From CAZWLY01 sp964634465 (GTDB lineage Bacteria; Desulfobacterota; Desulfarculia; G963662305): DNA of 64,000 bases. The notes under the pieces were generated by a model. That model was given only the letters and a program-made list of their open reading frames with translations. It was not told the origin of the DNA and did no database searches. The DNA lies in contig CAZWLY010000006.1 in the NCBI GenBank assembly GCA_964634465.1, positions 124,001 through 188,000 of the forward strand. Reading direction: 5' to 3'. The position numbers and the translations under genes were made by a program. This document shows, one piece after another, positions 45,366 through 54,594 of this stretch (position 1 is the stretch's first letter; every line of letters starts with the position of its first letter).

Positions 45366-46478
45366 GTGCCGCCCGATCCCTTCGATGCGACGACCATCGG
45401 CCCGCTTTCCCTGGCCAACCGCTTCGTCAGGGCGGCCACGTGGGAGGGTCTGGCCGACGACGACGGGCGGGTCACGCCCGAGTTGACCGAGGTCTACGTC
45501 CGGCTGGCCAAGGGCGGGGTGGGGCTGATCCTGACCGGCCACGCTTACGTCTCGCCCGAGGGCCAGGCCGGCCCTCGCCAACTGGCCGTCCACGACGACT
45601 CCCTGACGCCGGGCCTTAGCGAGATGGTCGAGGCGGTTCACGCCGCCGGGGGCAAGATCGCCGTCCAGCTCGCCCACGCCGGCGGCCGGGCCCCGGTGCG
45701 GCTCACCGGGCTCGCCCCCCTGGCCCCGTCGGCCGACTCGCCCTATTTCGAGACCCAAGTCCAAGCGATGACCCGAGCCCAGATCGAGGCGATCGCGGCC
45801 GCTTTCGGCCGGGCGGCCGAGCGGGCCAAACAGGCCGGTTTCGACGGGGTGGAGATCCACGCCGCCCACGGCTACCTCCTCAGCGAGTTCCTGTCGCCGG
45901 CCTTCAACCGGCGAAGCGACGACTACGGCGGCGATGCGGCCAACCGGGCCCGTTTTCTCCTGGAGGTGGTGGCTGCGGTCAGAGAGGCGGTCGGGCCGGA
46001 CCTTGCGGTCATGGTCAAGATCAACTCCCAGGATTACCTGGACGGAGGCTTGAGCAGCGAGGAGTGTCTGGAAGTCGGCCGGCTGCTGGAAGCGGCCGGG
46101 GTGGACGCCGTGGAGATGTCCGGCGGCACCTTCGCCTCGGGCAAGCTGCTGCCCAGCCGGGTGGGCCGGATCGGGCCGGAGGAAGAAGGCTACTTCCGGG
46201 AGACGGCCCGGGCCTTCAAGCGGTCGATGGCGACGCCGCTGATTCTGGTCGGCGGCATTCGCACCCTCGACGGGGCCCGGCGGCTTCTGGCCGAGGGGGC
46301 GTGCGATCTCCTCTCCCTCTGTCGGCCGCTCATCCGCGAGCCGGAGTTGATCGAACGCTGGCGCTCGGGTGAGGAGACCGGCTCGAGCTGCGAGTCGGAT
46401 AACCTCTGCTTCAGGCCGATCATCGCCGGCAAGGGGTTTTACTGCGAGCTTTCAAGGCGGCAAGCAAAGAAGGATTGA
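45366..46478 (+). CDS. NADH:flavin oxidoreductase, Old Yellow Enzyme family
   Basis: A 370-residue FMN barrel. Motifs are IGPLSLANRFVRAATWEGL, QLAHAGGRA, GFDGVEIHAAHGYLLSEFLSP and NRRSDDYGGD. The C-terminus contains CESDNLCF and a Cys-containing tail, but not the full iron-sulfur and FAD extension of dienoyl-CoA reductases, so it is the short type. It reduces activated double bonds or similar electrophiles. GTG 45366 follows AAAGGAG. The next gene begins 44 bases on. Confidence 0.88.
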   Translation: MPPDPFDATTIGPLSLANRFVRAATWEGLADDDGRVTPELTEVYVRLAKGGVGLILTGHAYVSPEGQAGPRQLAVHDDSLTPGLSEMVEAVHAAGGKIAVQLAHAGGRAPVRLTGLAPLAPSADSPYFETQVQAMTRAQIEAIAAAFGRAAERAKQAGFDGVEIHAAHGYLLSEFLSPAFNRRSDDYGGDAANRARFLLEVVAAVREAVGPDLAVMVKINSQDYLDGGLSSEECLEVGRLLEAAGVDAVEMSGGTFASGKLLPSRVGRIGPEEEGYFRETARAFKRSMATPLILVGGIRTLDGARRLLAEGACDLLSLCRPLIREPELIERWRSGEETGSSCESDNLCFRPIIAGKGFYCELSRRQAKKD

Positions 46479-46522
46479 GTTTCGGCGACGGGGAACGGCC
46501 GGCGAAACGGTCTGGAGGCGAG

Positions 46523-46957
46523 ATGGCTGACAAGTCGTACTTCGAGAGATTCGCCGACCGGGTCGGCTACGACCAGACGGACAAAGACCGGTTCGAGCCG
46601 GGAGACCCCCGGCTCAGGCACATGGAGCGGATGGCCGAGGCGGCCAAGCGCTACACCATCGAGGTCGAGGTCGTCGAGGCCCGCCACTGCAACGCCGAGC
46701 ACGAGGTCGGCGACAAGTTCGTGCTCAACGCCGACGGTCTTTTCCTCACCAAGCTCTGCCCCAAGAAGATGTGCGTCTACGCCATGGCCCAGCTCGTCGT
46801 GCCGGTGCCGCTGATCAACGAACGGTTGAGCGAGGGACTCGACCCGAACAAGTTCCATTTCATGCGCCAGGTGGCCTGTCCCGACGTGGGGGTGGAGTGC
46901 GCCGGCTATGGGCGCATCGTCATGCAGGTCCGGGTCGTACCCAGGGAGAAGGGATGA
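46523..46957 (+). CDS. TIGR04076 family protein
   Basis: A 144-residue protein with the pattern VEARHCNAEHEVGDKFVL and LCPKKMCVYAMAQLVVP, characteristic of the TIGR04076 family, a small Cys-containing group of unknown function common in anaerobes. ATG 46523 follows GGAGGCG. It may share a transcript with the Old Yellow Enzyme gene. Confidence 0.72.
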   Translation: MADKSYFERFADRVGYDQTDKDRFEPGDPRLRHMERMAEAAKRYTIEVEVVEARHCNAEHEVGDKFVLNADGLFLTKLCPKKMCVYAMAQLVVPVPLINERLSEGLDPNKFHFMRQVACPDVGVECAGYGRIVMQVRVVPREKG

Positions 46958-47039
46958 TTAGGCCACGCGCCGCGGCTGAACGTGGACTCGACGCCATTTC
47001 GTTTCGGGGCGCTGTAGCGAAAAACCGGATCGATCAAAA

Positions 47040-47360
47040 ATGGGTAATTGCCCGCAGACGGACTTCGATTTGGACCAGAACCGACTGATAACCCTGTTGG
47101 AACTGATGAGGCGACGCCTCCAGAGCGATGTCTTGGCCTGGCCGGACCAACCCGAGGGGGTGAGCCTGCTCTTGGTCGCCCTCAAGTGCCGGGCCGACGA
47201 GCAGGCCGAGTCGGTCCTCAGCCGGATGCTGGGCGATCGGGGTGCGGCGATGGCCCTCAACGGGCAGCCCCGAACGCCGACGGCGGGTGAAAACCTTCAA
47301 CCCGGCCCCAGAGCCGGCGTGGGTCGCGACGAGAAGGCCTTGCTTTGGGGTAACTCATAA
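47040..47360 (+). CDS. Hypothetical protein
   Basis: A 106-residue frame with codons rich in G/C at the third position like its neighbours, encoding a helical first half (LITLLELMRRRLQSDVLAW, LLLVALKCRADEQAESVLSR) and a Pro/Gly-rich tail. No ribosome site is evident before ATG 47040. I do not recognise it. It ends 22 bases before the next gene. Confidence 0.45.
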   Translation: MGNCPQTDFDLDQNRLITLLELMRRRLQSDVLAWPDQPEGVSLLLVALKCRADEQAESVLSRMLGDRGAAMALNGQPRTPTAGENLQPGPRAGVGRDEKALLWGNS

Positions 47361-47382
47361 CATCTAACATCCTGGTTGTCCG

Positions 47383-48144
47383 ATGAGTCTTTTTTACGCC
47401 AAAAAGCTGATCGGCAAGCTGATCATGCCCCTCGGCCTGGTGTTCATCCTCCTGGTCGTGGGGCTTTTCCTCGCTTTCCGCCGCCGCCCGTCCGGCAAGT
47501 GGTTCATCTCAGCCGGCGCGGCCATCCTCATCGCCCTGTCGCTGACTCCGGTGTCCGCCCTGCTCTCCGGCCCCCTGGAGCGGGCCTATCCGACCCTCGA
47601 CCCGATGAGCCTGCCGGCCGGGCTCTCGGCGGTGGTCGTCCTGGCCGGCGGATCCATGGAGGCACCCGACCTGCCGCCGGCGGCCAGGCTCTCCGGCGGC
47701 ACCTTGAAGCGCACCCTGGAAGGAATCCGGCTCTGGCGGGCCCGCCCCAACGCCAGGCTGATCATGGCCTCGGGCTCGTGGGTGGACGGCTTTCAACCGC
47801 CGGCCAAAGCGATGGCCGAGCTGGCCGTCGAACTGGGCGTACCCAAGAGCCGCCTGGTGGTCGAGACCGTGTCCCGGGACACCTTTGAAAACGCCCAGCA
47901 GGTCCAAAAATTATTGGGCAACGGCCCATTCGTGGTGGTGACCTCGGCCCTCCACATGCCGCGGACCATGGCCATCTTCCACAATATTGGGCTTAAACCC
48001 ATTCCCGCCCCGGCCGACCGGGCGCTGTCCAGGGTCAACGGCCCGTTCTACTGGCTGCCCAACCTGGGAGCCCTGGCCGTAAGCCAAGCCAGCATCTACG
48101 AGTACCTCGGCTTCGCCTGGTACTGGATCAGAGGCCGGATCTAG
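47383..48144 (+). CDS. ElyC/SanA/YdcF family membrane protein (DUF218)
   Basis: A 253-residue protein. Two N-terminal helices (about 12-31 and 38-58) are followed by a DUF218 domain with VVVLAGGS, RLIMASGSW, SRDTFENAQQVQKLL and VVVTSALHMPRTMAIF. ElyC and SanA proteins affect envelope and peptidoglycan integrity, probably through lipid-carrier metabolism; the biochemical reaction is not settled. Confidence 0.86.
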   Translation: MSLFYAKKLIGKLIMPLGLVFILLVVGLFLAFRRRPSGKWFISAGAAILIALSLTPVSALLSGPLERAYPTLDPMSLPAGLSAVVVLAGGSMEAPDLPPAARLSGGTLKRTLEGIRLWRARPNARLIMASGSWVDGFQPPAKAMAELAVELGVPKSRLVVETVSRDTFENAQQVQKLLGNGPFVVVTSALHMPRTMAIFHNIGLKPIPAPADRALSRVNGPFYWLPNLGALAVSQASIYEYLGFAWYWIRGRI

Positions 48145-48268
48145 CCCCCGCGCCCCTATCGAGGGCAGGCTCCACTCGCCGCCGAGCCCCCCCTCGCCCC
48201 TACCCATGGAGCGGCGGATTGTGTTACAGTCCTGACTTAGACGACAACCCAACCGATTTTGCCTGTAC

Positions 48269-49504
48269 ATGCTGGATCGACTCCAAACTATGATCTCCGC
48301 CCGGCCGCCGGGCACGCCCGACGAGGACTGGCTGGCCCTCGGCCGGGCGATGACCTATCAGAACATCCAGCGCCTTCGGGTGATCGCCTGGGCCGGTATC
48401 GGCTTCCTGGCCGCCCTGGTCTACATCGACTACAGCGTGCTCGAACAGGCCCAGGCCGACTCGCTCCGCTCGTGGAAACTGTTGCCCTACGTGATGGGCC
48501 TGAGGCTGCTTCTGGTCGGGGCCTGCGTCGGCTTCCTGCTCATCGCCGGCCGGCTGGATTCGCCGGACAAGATTGCTGCTCGCCACCGTTTCCTGGAGAA
48601 AGCCTTCGTCCCCCTCTGTCTGGTCGGCCTGACCGCCTTAAACGGCCTCCTGCAACCCTTTCGACCCGGCATCGGCCTTTACCTGATGGCCGTCTTCACT
48701 ACCGCCGCCTTCATCCACCTGGACGGCCGCCGCAGCCTGATCACCTACGGTCTGGCCTGGCTGGTGCTGACGGTCATGCTCTATCTACTGCAGACCGAAC
48801 AGAAAATCCTGGCCGCCGACATGGCCACGGCGGCCTTGATGACCGCCCTGGCCCTCGTCACTTCACGGGTGATCTACGTCACCAGGGTCAAGGAGTTCCT
48901 GAATCAACGCCTGGTCGAACGCCAGAAGGAGGAGCTGGAGCAGGCCAACCGCCGGCTGGCCGAGACCAACGATATGCTCCACCGGTTGTCGTTTCTGGAC
49001 GCCCTGACCTCGGTGCCCAACCGCCGTTACTTCGACGAAATCCTCAACCGGGAGTGGCGGCGGGCCGCCCGGGAGCGCGTCGCCCTGGCCTTGATCATGG
49101 TCGATATCGACCACTTCAAGGCCTTCAACGACACCTACGGCCATCAGGCCGGCGACGACTGCCTGGTCGTCGTCGCCTGGGCCCTGACCAAGGCCCTCAA
49201 GCGGCCCGGCGACATGGTGGCCCGCTACGGCGGCGAGGAGTTCGCCGCCATCCTGCCCGGCACCGATCTCAACGGCGCGGTCAAGATCGCCGAGCAGATG
49301 CGCCGGGCCGTGACCGAACTCAAGCTGGCCCACTCCGGCTCGCCCCAGGGCCGGGTGACGGTCAGCCTGGGCGCGGTCAGTCAACTGCCCGACGGCCGCC
49401 GCAGCCCGGCCGGCCTGGTCGCGGCGGCCGACGCCGCCCTGTACCGGGCCAAGGGCGCCGGCCGGGATCGGGTGGCCGTCGGCCCGGAAGAAGTCGCTTC
49501 CTGA
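48269..49504 (+). CDS. Membrane-bound diguanylate cyclase
   Basis: A 411-residue protein. About six membrane helices (35-210) and a coiled coil precede a GGDEF domain (about 240-411). The active-site motif is GGEEF and the inhibitory RxxD site is RPGD, five residues before it, so it should be an active, product-inhibited cyclase making c-di-GMP. It could feed PelD and the PilZ protein in this window, though that is inference. ATG 48269 has no clear ribosome site; the ATG at 48290 is an alternative. Confidence 0.9.
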   Translation: MLDRLQTMISARPPGTPDEDWLALGRAMTYQNIQRLRVIAWAGIGFLAALVYIDYSVLEQAQADSLRSWKLLPYVMGLRLLLVGACVGFLLIAGRLDSPDKIAARHRFLEKAFVPLCLVGLTALNGLLQPFRPGIGLYLMAVFTTAAFIHLDGRRSLITYGLAWLVLTVMLYLLQTEQKILAADMATAALMTALALVTSRVIYVTRVKEFLNQRLVERQKEELEQANRRLAETNDMLHRLSFLDALTSVPNRRYFDEILNREWRRAARERVALALIMVDIDHFKAFNDTYGHQAGDDCLVVVAWALTKALKRPGDMVARYGGEEFAAILPGTDLNGAVKIAEQMRRAVTELKLAHSGSPQGRVTVSLGAVSQLPDGRRSPAGLVAAADAALYRAKGAGRDRVAVGPEEVAS

Positions 49505-49524
49505 TTCGTTTTCGGGACCAGGCC

Positions 49525-50892
49525 TCAGTCTTCCGGCAAGCCCACCTTTTCCAGACCGTATTCCTTGATCTTGTTCTGGAGGGTCTTGCGGGTGATGCCC
49601 AGTTGCTTGGCCGCCTGGGTCCGGTTGCCGGCCGTCTTCTCCAGGGTCCACTGGATCATGGCCCGTTCGCCTTCCTTGAGCGTCGCCCCCGGCTTGAACC
49701 AGCCGCCGGTCTTGGGCGCGCCCGAGAGTTCGGGCGGCAGCTCGTTGGGAGTGATCTTCTTCCCCGGACAGAGAACCACCGCCCGTTCGATGATGTTGGC
49801 CAACTGGCGGACGTTGCCCGGCCAGTCGAAGGCGACCAGACTCCTCAGCGCCTCATCGGTCAGGCCCTCCACCCGCCGCTTGTTCTTCTCGTTGGCCAGC
49901 TTCACGAAGTGTTCGGCCAGAAGCGGGATGTCCTCCACCCGGTCTCGAAGCGGGGGCAGGGTGACGGCGACGACGTTGAGCCGGTAATAGAGGTCCTCCC
50001 TGAAGCGGCCCTCGGCCACGTCGGCGGCCAGGTCGGAGTTGGTGGCGGCGATGACGCGAACGTCGATCTTGACGGTCTTGTCCGAGCCCAGCGGCTCGAT
50101 CTCCCGCTCCTGGAGCGCCCGCAAGAGCTTGGCCTGGGTGGTCAGGGGCATGGAGCCGATCTCGTCCAGAAATATCGTGCCGCCCTGGGCCGACAGGAAA
50201 CGCCCGGCCCGCTCCTTTACGGCTCCGGTGAAGGCCCCCTTGACGTGTCCGAACAACTCGGCCTCCAGGAGAGTGTCGGGCAGCGCGGCGCAGTTGACCT
50301 TGATAAAGGGCTTCTTGGAGCGCGGCGAGTTGTGATGGATGATGTTGGCCACCACCTCCTTGCCCGTCCCCGACTCGCCCAGAACCAGCACCGTCGCCTC
50401 GGACGGCGCGATGAGGCGCAGGTCGTCCACCAGGGCGACCATGGCCGGGCTGCGGCCGATCAGCCCTTGGAAGTCGAATCGCTCGCCCAGCCGGGCCAGT
50501 TGGGACCGATGCTCTTCGGCCAGCTTCTTGACCTTGAGGGCCTGGCCGACCTTGATGATCATCTCCTCGGCGTCCAGCGGCTTGGTCATGTAGTCCCAGG
50601 CCCCCGATTTGAGGGCCCGGACGGCGTCCTCGATGGAGCCGAAGGCGGTCATCATGATCACCGGCAGCTCGGGCTTGAGCTCCAATATCCTGATCAGCGC
50701 CGTCTGCCCGTCCATGACCGGCATACGAACGTCCAGCAGCACCAGATCGACCGCCTCGGAGGCGACGATCTCCACCGCCTCCTGGCCGTCGCCGGCTTCG
50801 AGGACCTCGTAACCGGCCTCTTTGAGATGCAGTCCGACCATCAATCGATGGGCCGGCTCGTCATCGACAACCAGAACCTTTAAGTCAGCCAT
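49525..50892 (-). CDS. zraR: Sigma-54-dependent response regulator, ZraR/AtoC type
   Basis: A 455-residue NtrC-family regulator. The receiver domain (2-118) has the phosphorylated Asp in LVLLDVRMPVMDG. The AAA+ domain (about 145-375) has GESGTGKE, the GAFTGA loop and GGTIFLDEIG. The C-terminal Fis helix-turn-helix reads NRTQAAKQLGITRKTLQNKI. It overlaps the sensor kinase by eight bases, and the zraP-like gene farther upstream has a sigma-54 promoter, so it likely activates that promoter under envelope or metal stress. Confidence 0.91.
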   Translation of the reverse strand: MADLKVLVVDDEPAHRLMVGLHLKEAGYEVLEAGDGQEAVEIVASEAVDLVLLDVRMPVMDGQTALIRILELKPELPVIMMTAFGSIEDAVRALKSGAWDYMTKPLDAEEMIIKVGQALKVKKLAEEHRSQLARLGERFDFQGLIGRSPAMVALVDDLRLIAPSEATVLVLGESGTGKEVVANIIHHNSPRSKKPFIKVNCAALPDTLLEAELFGHVKGAFTGAVKERAGRFLSAQGGTIFLDEIGSMPLTTQAKLLRALQEREIEPLGSDKTVKIDVRVIAATNSDLAADVAEGRFREDLYYRLNVVAVTLPPLRDRVEDIPLLAEHFVKLANEKNKRRVEGLTDEALRSLVAFDWPGNVRQLANIIERAVVLCPGKKITPNELPPELSGAPKTGGWFKPGATLKEGERAMIQWTLEKTAGNRTQAAKQLGITRKTLQNKIKEYGLEKVGLPED

Positions 50893-52561
50893 TCACTTCT
50901 CCCGGCGTCATCGCCGTCTTTTGACTCAAGGGGAGTTCCAACTCGAAGACGGCCCCCGGCCCGTCGTCGATCAGGGTCAGGCTGCCGCCGTGCTCCTCGA
51001 CGATCCTGAGGCTGATCGACAGTCCCAAGCCCGAGCCCTTGGCCTTGGTGGTGTAGAACGGATCGAAGATGTGGCTCCGGTCTTTCTCGTCCACGCCCGG
51101 ACCGTCGTCGCCGACGGTGAGCACCACCGAGCCGTTGCCACGCCTGGCCGTCACCCTGACCCGCCTGGCGCCGGACTCGATGGCGTTGAGGACCAGGTTG
51201 AAGATCACCTGGGTGATCTGATCGGCGTCCAGTTCGACCGGACCCAACTCGCCGTCGATATCGAGAGACAACTCCACGCCCCGTTCCTGGGCCTGGGTCT
51301 CGGTCAGTTCCACCACCCGCCGGGCGATCGCGCCCAGGTCGCCCGGCTCGAACCGGGGCGGCCGGGGGCGGGCGTAGGCCAAAAGATCGTTGACCACCCG
51401 ATTCAGCCGGTCCGCCTCGCCGATCATCACCTCGGCCAGACCGGCTTCCTCCGAATCCGGGTCGAGGCGCCGGCGAAGGTATTGGGCCAGGCCGCGGATG
51501 GAGCTCAGCGGGTTGCGGATCTCGTGGGCCACCCCGGCCGACAGCCGCCCCAGGGCGGCCAACCGTTCGGAACGTTTGAGCCGCTCTTCGAGCTCCTTGA
51601 CCTGGCGCAGATCCCGCATGAGCACGATCAGCGCCGTCGGGTCCTCGGGCGTCGGCTCCAAGCGGACCACCGACAGGGAGACCGGGGCCGATCTCTCTTC
51701 GAGAATCAACTCGGTCGGGCGCTCCTTGAGCACCCGGTCCGCCTCTAGGGCCAGGATCTGGTCGCATATCTCGCTCTTGAGAAAGTCCTTCAGCCGGCCG
51801 GCCGGCGCCTCGTCGTCGGCCAGACCCAGCATCCGGCGGGCGGTCAGGTTGGCGGTGATGATCCGCCCCTCGCTGTCGGCGCTCAAAAGCCCGGCCGGCA
51901 TCTGGTCGATCAAGTGGCCGGTCGTCTTCTTCAGCCGATTCAGCATCCGGCGATCGTGGAAGAGGAGCACCACCACCACCACCGCCAGCCCGCCGACGAA
52001 GATGGTCGCCCCCAACCCTACCGCCTGGCGCACTTCGGCCTGGCGGGCGGTCTGGTACTCGACCAGAGGCAGGCGGACCACGCCCAGCCTGGGGCCGGGA
52101 TCGGGCGGCGGCCGCCAGGACATCATGTGCCTGAAGCCGCGGACCGGGTGGAACTGGCGGCCGACCTCGAACGAGTCGCCCTCGAAACCGGCCCAGCCCG
52201 GCTTGGCCTTGGCCCAGTATTCGCCGGCGTCGGCCGCGACCTTGCCGACCAGGCCTGGATTGGAGTGGACCAGAATGCGCCCCTCCTTGTCCAGGATGAA
52301 GACCGAGACCACCAGCCCGACCCGGGTCATCTCCTCGGCCAAAAACTGGAGGCGTTGCAGAGGCGCCTGCCGGTGCATCATCCGCATCCCGGCCCGGCTG
52401 GAGGCCTCCATCGTCCCCAGGATGAAGGCCCCCTGCCTGGTCAGCGACTCGAACCAGACCCGATCGGTCTGGGTCAGGCGGTTGTAGGTCAGTCCGGCCA
52501 ACAGGCCCAACAAGACCAGCCCGACCAGGACGGTGGTGACCAGTGTCAGTCTCCGCTTCAT
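50885..52561 (-). CDS. zraS: Sensor histidine kinase, ZraS type
   Basis: A 558-residue inner-membrane kinase. Two membrane helices (about 8-27 and 187-208) flank a periplasmic sensor of about 160 residues. A PAS domain follows (about 215-320). The phosphoacceptor His is in GVAHEIRNPLSSIRG, and the ATPase domain has NLVLNAIESG, VGDDGPGV and GSGLGLSI. In E. coli ZraS responds to zinc and envelope stress with ZraP. It is followed directly by the regulator gene. Confidence 0.9.
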   Translation of the reverse strand: MKRRLTLVTTVLVGLVLLGLLAGLTYNRLTQTDRVWFESLTRQGAFILGTMEASSRAGMRMMHRQAPLQRLQFLAEEMTRVGLVVSVFILDKEGRILVHSNPGLVGKVAADAGEYWAKAKPGWAGFEGDSFEVGRQFHPVRGFRHMMSWRPPPDPGPRLGVVRLPLVEYQTARQAEVRQAVGLGATIFVGGLAVVVVVLLFHDRRMLNRLKKTTGHLIDQMPAGLLSADSEGRIITANLTARRMLGLADDEAPAGRLKDFLKSEICDQILALEADRVLKERPTELILEERSAPVSLSVVRLEPTPEDPTALIVLMRDLRQVKELEERLKRSERLAALGRLSAGVAHEIRNPLSSIRGLAQYLRRRLDPDSEEAGLAEVMIGEADRLNRVVNDLLAYARPRPPRFEPGDLGAIARRVVELTETQAQERGVELSLDIDGELGPVELDADQITQVIFNLVLNAIESGARRVRVTARRGNGSVVLTVGDDGPGVDEKDRSHIFDPFYTTKAKGSGLGLSISLRIVEEHGGSLTLIDDGPGAVFELELPLSQKTAMTPGEVNG

Positions 52562-52600
52562 GGTTCCCTATTTAACCACACCTTGCCGCTCGGGTAGAAG

Positions 52601-52636
52601 ACTCGGAGAGGCGGCCCGGCGGCCGCCTCTCCGAGT
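52601..52636. repeat. Perfect 16-base-pair hairpin between zraP and zraS
   Basis: Arms 52601-52616 and 52621-52636 are perfectly complementary, with loop CGGC. It lies 57 bases past the zraP stop and 40 before the zraS start, with no T-run. It may partly stop transcription or protect zraP mRNA so the periplasmic protein is made in excess. Confidence 0.7.
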
Positions 52637-52693
52637 GCTATGTTATCCGAGCGTCACTCGAACGCCGGGTTGTTTGTCGGCTCGTCCGGCCGC

Positions 52694-53248
52694 CTATTGC
52701 CAGCAGTAGCCCGGACCGCCGCCCCAGCCGCCGCGGCTCCAGCCGCCCATCATCATGCCGGGACCCATGCCCCAGCCGCCGCGATGCCAACCGCGGCCCC
52801 AGCCGTAGCTCAGCTCGGGGTACTTGTCCTGGATATCCTTGCGGAAGCTCAAGCGCTTCTCGGCCAACTGGTCCCGAAGGGCAAGCACCTCCCGCTGCTT
52901 GGCGATCAGGTCATCCTTGCTGGTCTTGGGGTTGGCGTACATGGCCTGCAGCTCCAGGCGCTTGGCGTAGATTTCCTGGCGAAGCTTCTCGGTGTCCCTG
53001 AAGAACTTCTCCTGGGCCGCGTAGAAGCTCTTGGCCTTCTCCGGGTCGACGTTCTGGTTGGTCCAACCGGGGCCGTAACCGTAACCGCCCATCATGCCCG
53101 GACCCATCATCATCCCGTTCATCATGCCGGGGCTCATGCCCCAGCCGCCGCCCCGGCCCCACCAGCCGGGTCCCTGGGCAAACACCGGCGCCGCGGCCAA
53201 GGCCGCCACCAGCACCACACCGATCACGATCGAAATTTTCTTGGTCAT
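52694..53248 (-). CDS. zraP: ZraP/Spy-like periplasmic metal-responsive chaperone
   Basis: A 184-residue exported protein. The signal peptide covers residues 1-24 (ends VFAQ). A Gly/Met/Trp-rich low-complexity stretch (about 25-62) and a similar Gly/Trp/Met tail flank a helical core with LRQEIYAKRLELQAMY and AEKRLSFRKDI, typical of ZraP and heavy-metal-resistance proteins. Met and His residues could bind metal. ATG 53248 follows GGAGGAGAAAG. It is the first gene of a zraP-zraS-zraR order on one strand. Confidence 0.85.
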   Translation of the reverse strand: MTKKISIVIGVVLVAALAAAPVFAQGPGWWGRGGGWGMSPGMMNGMMMGPGMMGGYGYGPGWTNQNVDPEKAKSFYAAQEKFFRDTEKLRQEIYAKRLELQAMYANPKTSKDDLIAKQREVLALRDQLAEKRLSFRKDIQDKYPELSYGWGRGWHRGGWGMGPGMMMGGWSRGGWGGGPGYCWQ

Positions 53249-53307
53249 CTTTCTCCTCCTTCCATCCATGAAAAGCTGATGGTTCTCATCGTTCGCTCTC
53301 AAGAAGG

Positions 53308-53323
53308 AGCAGTAACCGTGCCA
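53308..53323 (-). promoter_or_regulatory. Sigma-54 promoter of the zraP gene
   Basis: On the minus strand TGGCACG, four bases, CTGCT. The -24 element is perfect, GG and GC are ten bases apart as required, and only one -12 base deviates. Start about 50 bases before the zraP ATG. Two downstream genes encode a sigma-54 regulator and its kinase. Confidence 0.72.
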
Positions 53324-53404
53324 GCGCGGGGGTTGTTTCTATTTATATCTGTATATTCAAGAAGATAAGACTTAGGCGGGCAAGGCCCGAGCCGGAACGT
53401 TGGT

Positions 53405-53453
53405 TAGTTTTTATGCACTCCGGCCCGGGCCGATGACTAGTTATTATGCTCTG
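53405..53453. promoter_or_regulatory. Direct repeats, candidate activator sites upstream of zraP
   Basis: TAGTTTTTATGC (53405-53416) and TAGTTATTATGC (53438-53449) lie 33 bases apart, about three helical turns, some 80-125 bases upstream of the sigma-54 promoter. The spacing and phase suit binding by the ZraR-like regulator. Not tested. Confidence 0.45.
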
Positions 53454-54428
53454 CTAGCCCACGGCGCTCTGAAGCCGGCTCAAGGCCTCCTTGGCCTCGG
53501 CCTCGATTCGATCGAACAGTTCGGCCACGCTGAGCACCTGCTCGATCCGACCGATGACCTGGCCGCAGGGCAGCGCCCCGCCGTCTCTGTCACCGCTCAA
53601 CCAGGCCTCCCGGCCGCGCCGGCCGCCGACCAGCGACAGAATCTCCTCAAGGTCGGCCCCGCGAGCCTCGGCTTCCAGCGTCTCCTGGGCGACCCGGTTG
53701 TCGATCACCCGGGCGGCGTTGTTGAGCGATCTTAAGATGAGGGTGGTGTCCGTCTCCTGGACGCCGGCCAACCAGGCCTTCATCTCGGGGTGGATGGGCG
53801 ACTCCTGGGTCATCAGGAAGCGGGTGCCCATGACCACGCCGTCGGCGCCCAAACAGAGCGCCGCGGCCAGACCGGCGCCGTCGGCGAAGCCGCCGCCGAC
53901 CAGAAGGGGGATGGTCAGCGCCGCCGCCGCCTTGGGGGCCAGGACCAGGGAGGTGACGTCGTCCATACCCGGATGGCCGCCGCACTCGTAGCCGACCACG
54001 GTCACCGCGTCCACGCCGACCTTCTCCGCCTTGACGGCGAAGCGAACCGCCGGGACCTTGTGGATGATCTTGATGCCGTGCTGGTGCAAGGGGCCGACAA
54101 AGGGCTCCGGATTGCGGCCCGAGGTCTCGACGATCCTCACCCCGCCCTCGGCTACCGCCTCGAAATACTCCATGGTCTTCTCGCCCTTGACCAGTTCGGG
54201 CAACATGGAGACGTTGACCCCGAAGGGCTTGCCCCCGGCCAGGTCCTGGGTCTTCTTGATCTCGTCCAAGAGATCGGCCTTGCCCTTGAAGCTGGCCGCC
54301 GGCAAAAAGCCCAGGCCGCCGGCCTTGGCCACGGCGGCGACCATCTCGGCCTTGGTCAACCACTGCATGGCGCCCATGACAACGGGCAACCGCAGGCCGA
54401 ACATGTCGGTGATGCGCGTCTTTATCAT
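53454..54428 (-). CDS. Nitronate monooxygenase family protein
   Basis: A 324-residue FMN barrel. Motifs are LPVVMGAMQWLTKAEM, GGLGFLPAA, GYECGGHPG and the glycine-rich LLVGGGFADGAGLAAAL, followed by GADGVVMGTRFLMT. It is similar to nitronate monooxygenases and FabK-type enoyl reductases; the true substrate is open. AGGAGG lies ten bases upstream of ATG 54428. The 166-base gap after the next upstream gene holds no feature. Confidence 0.88.
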   Translation of the reverse strand: MIKTRITDMFGLRLPVVMGAMQWLTKAEMVAAVAKAGGLGFLPAASFKGKADLLDEIKKTQDLAGGKPFGVNVSMLPELVKGEKTMEYFEAVAEGGVRIVETSGRNPEPFVGPLHQHGIKIIHKVPAVRFAVKAEKVGVDAVTVVGYECGGHPGMDDVTSLVLAPKAAAALTIPLLVGGGFADGAGLAAALCLGADGVVMGTRFLMTQESPIHPEMKAWLAGVQETDTTLILRSLNNAARVIDNRVAQETLEAEARGADLEEILSLVGGRRGREAWLSGDRDGGALPCGQVIGRIEQVLSVAELFDRIEAEAKEALSRLQSAVG

Positions 54429-54594
54429 CCGCCTCGGACCTCCTGAAATCGGTCGAACCCCTCTGGGGGTTCATTCCCACAGCTTGCAGCGAAGAACAAC
54501 GACTCCGTATCCGCCGCCGCTATCCCGTCGCTTGCGGCGGGGGTGTTCATTGGGCCATCATCCGGTCTAGAGGCGGGAAAGTCAAGGCGGGCGG

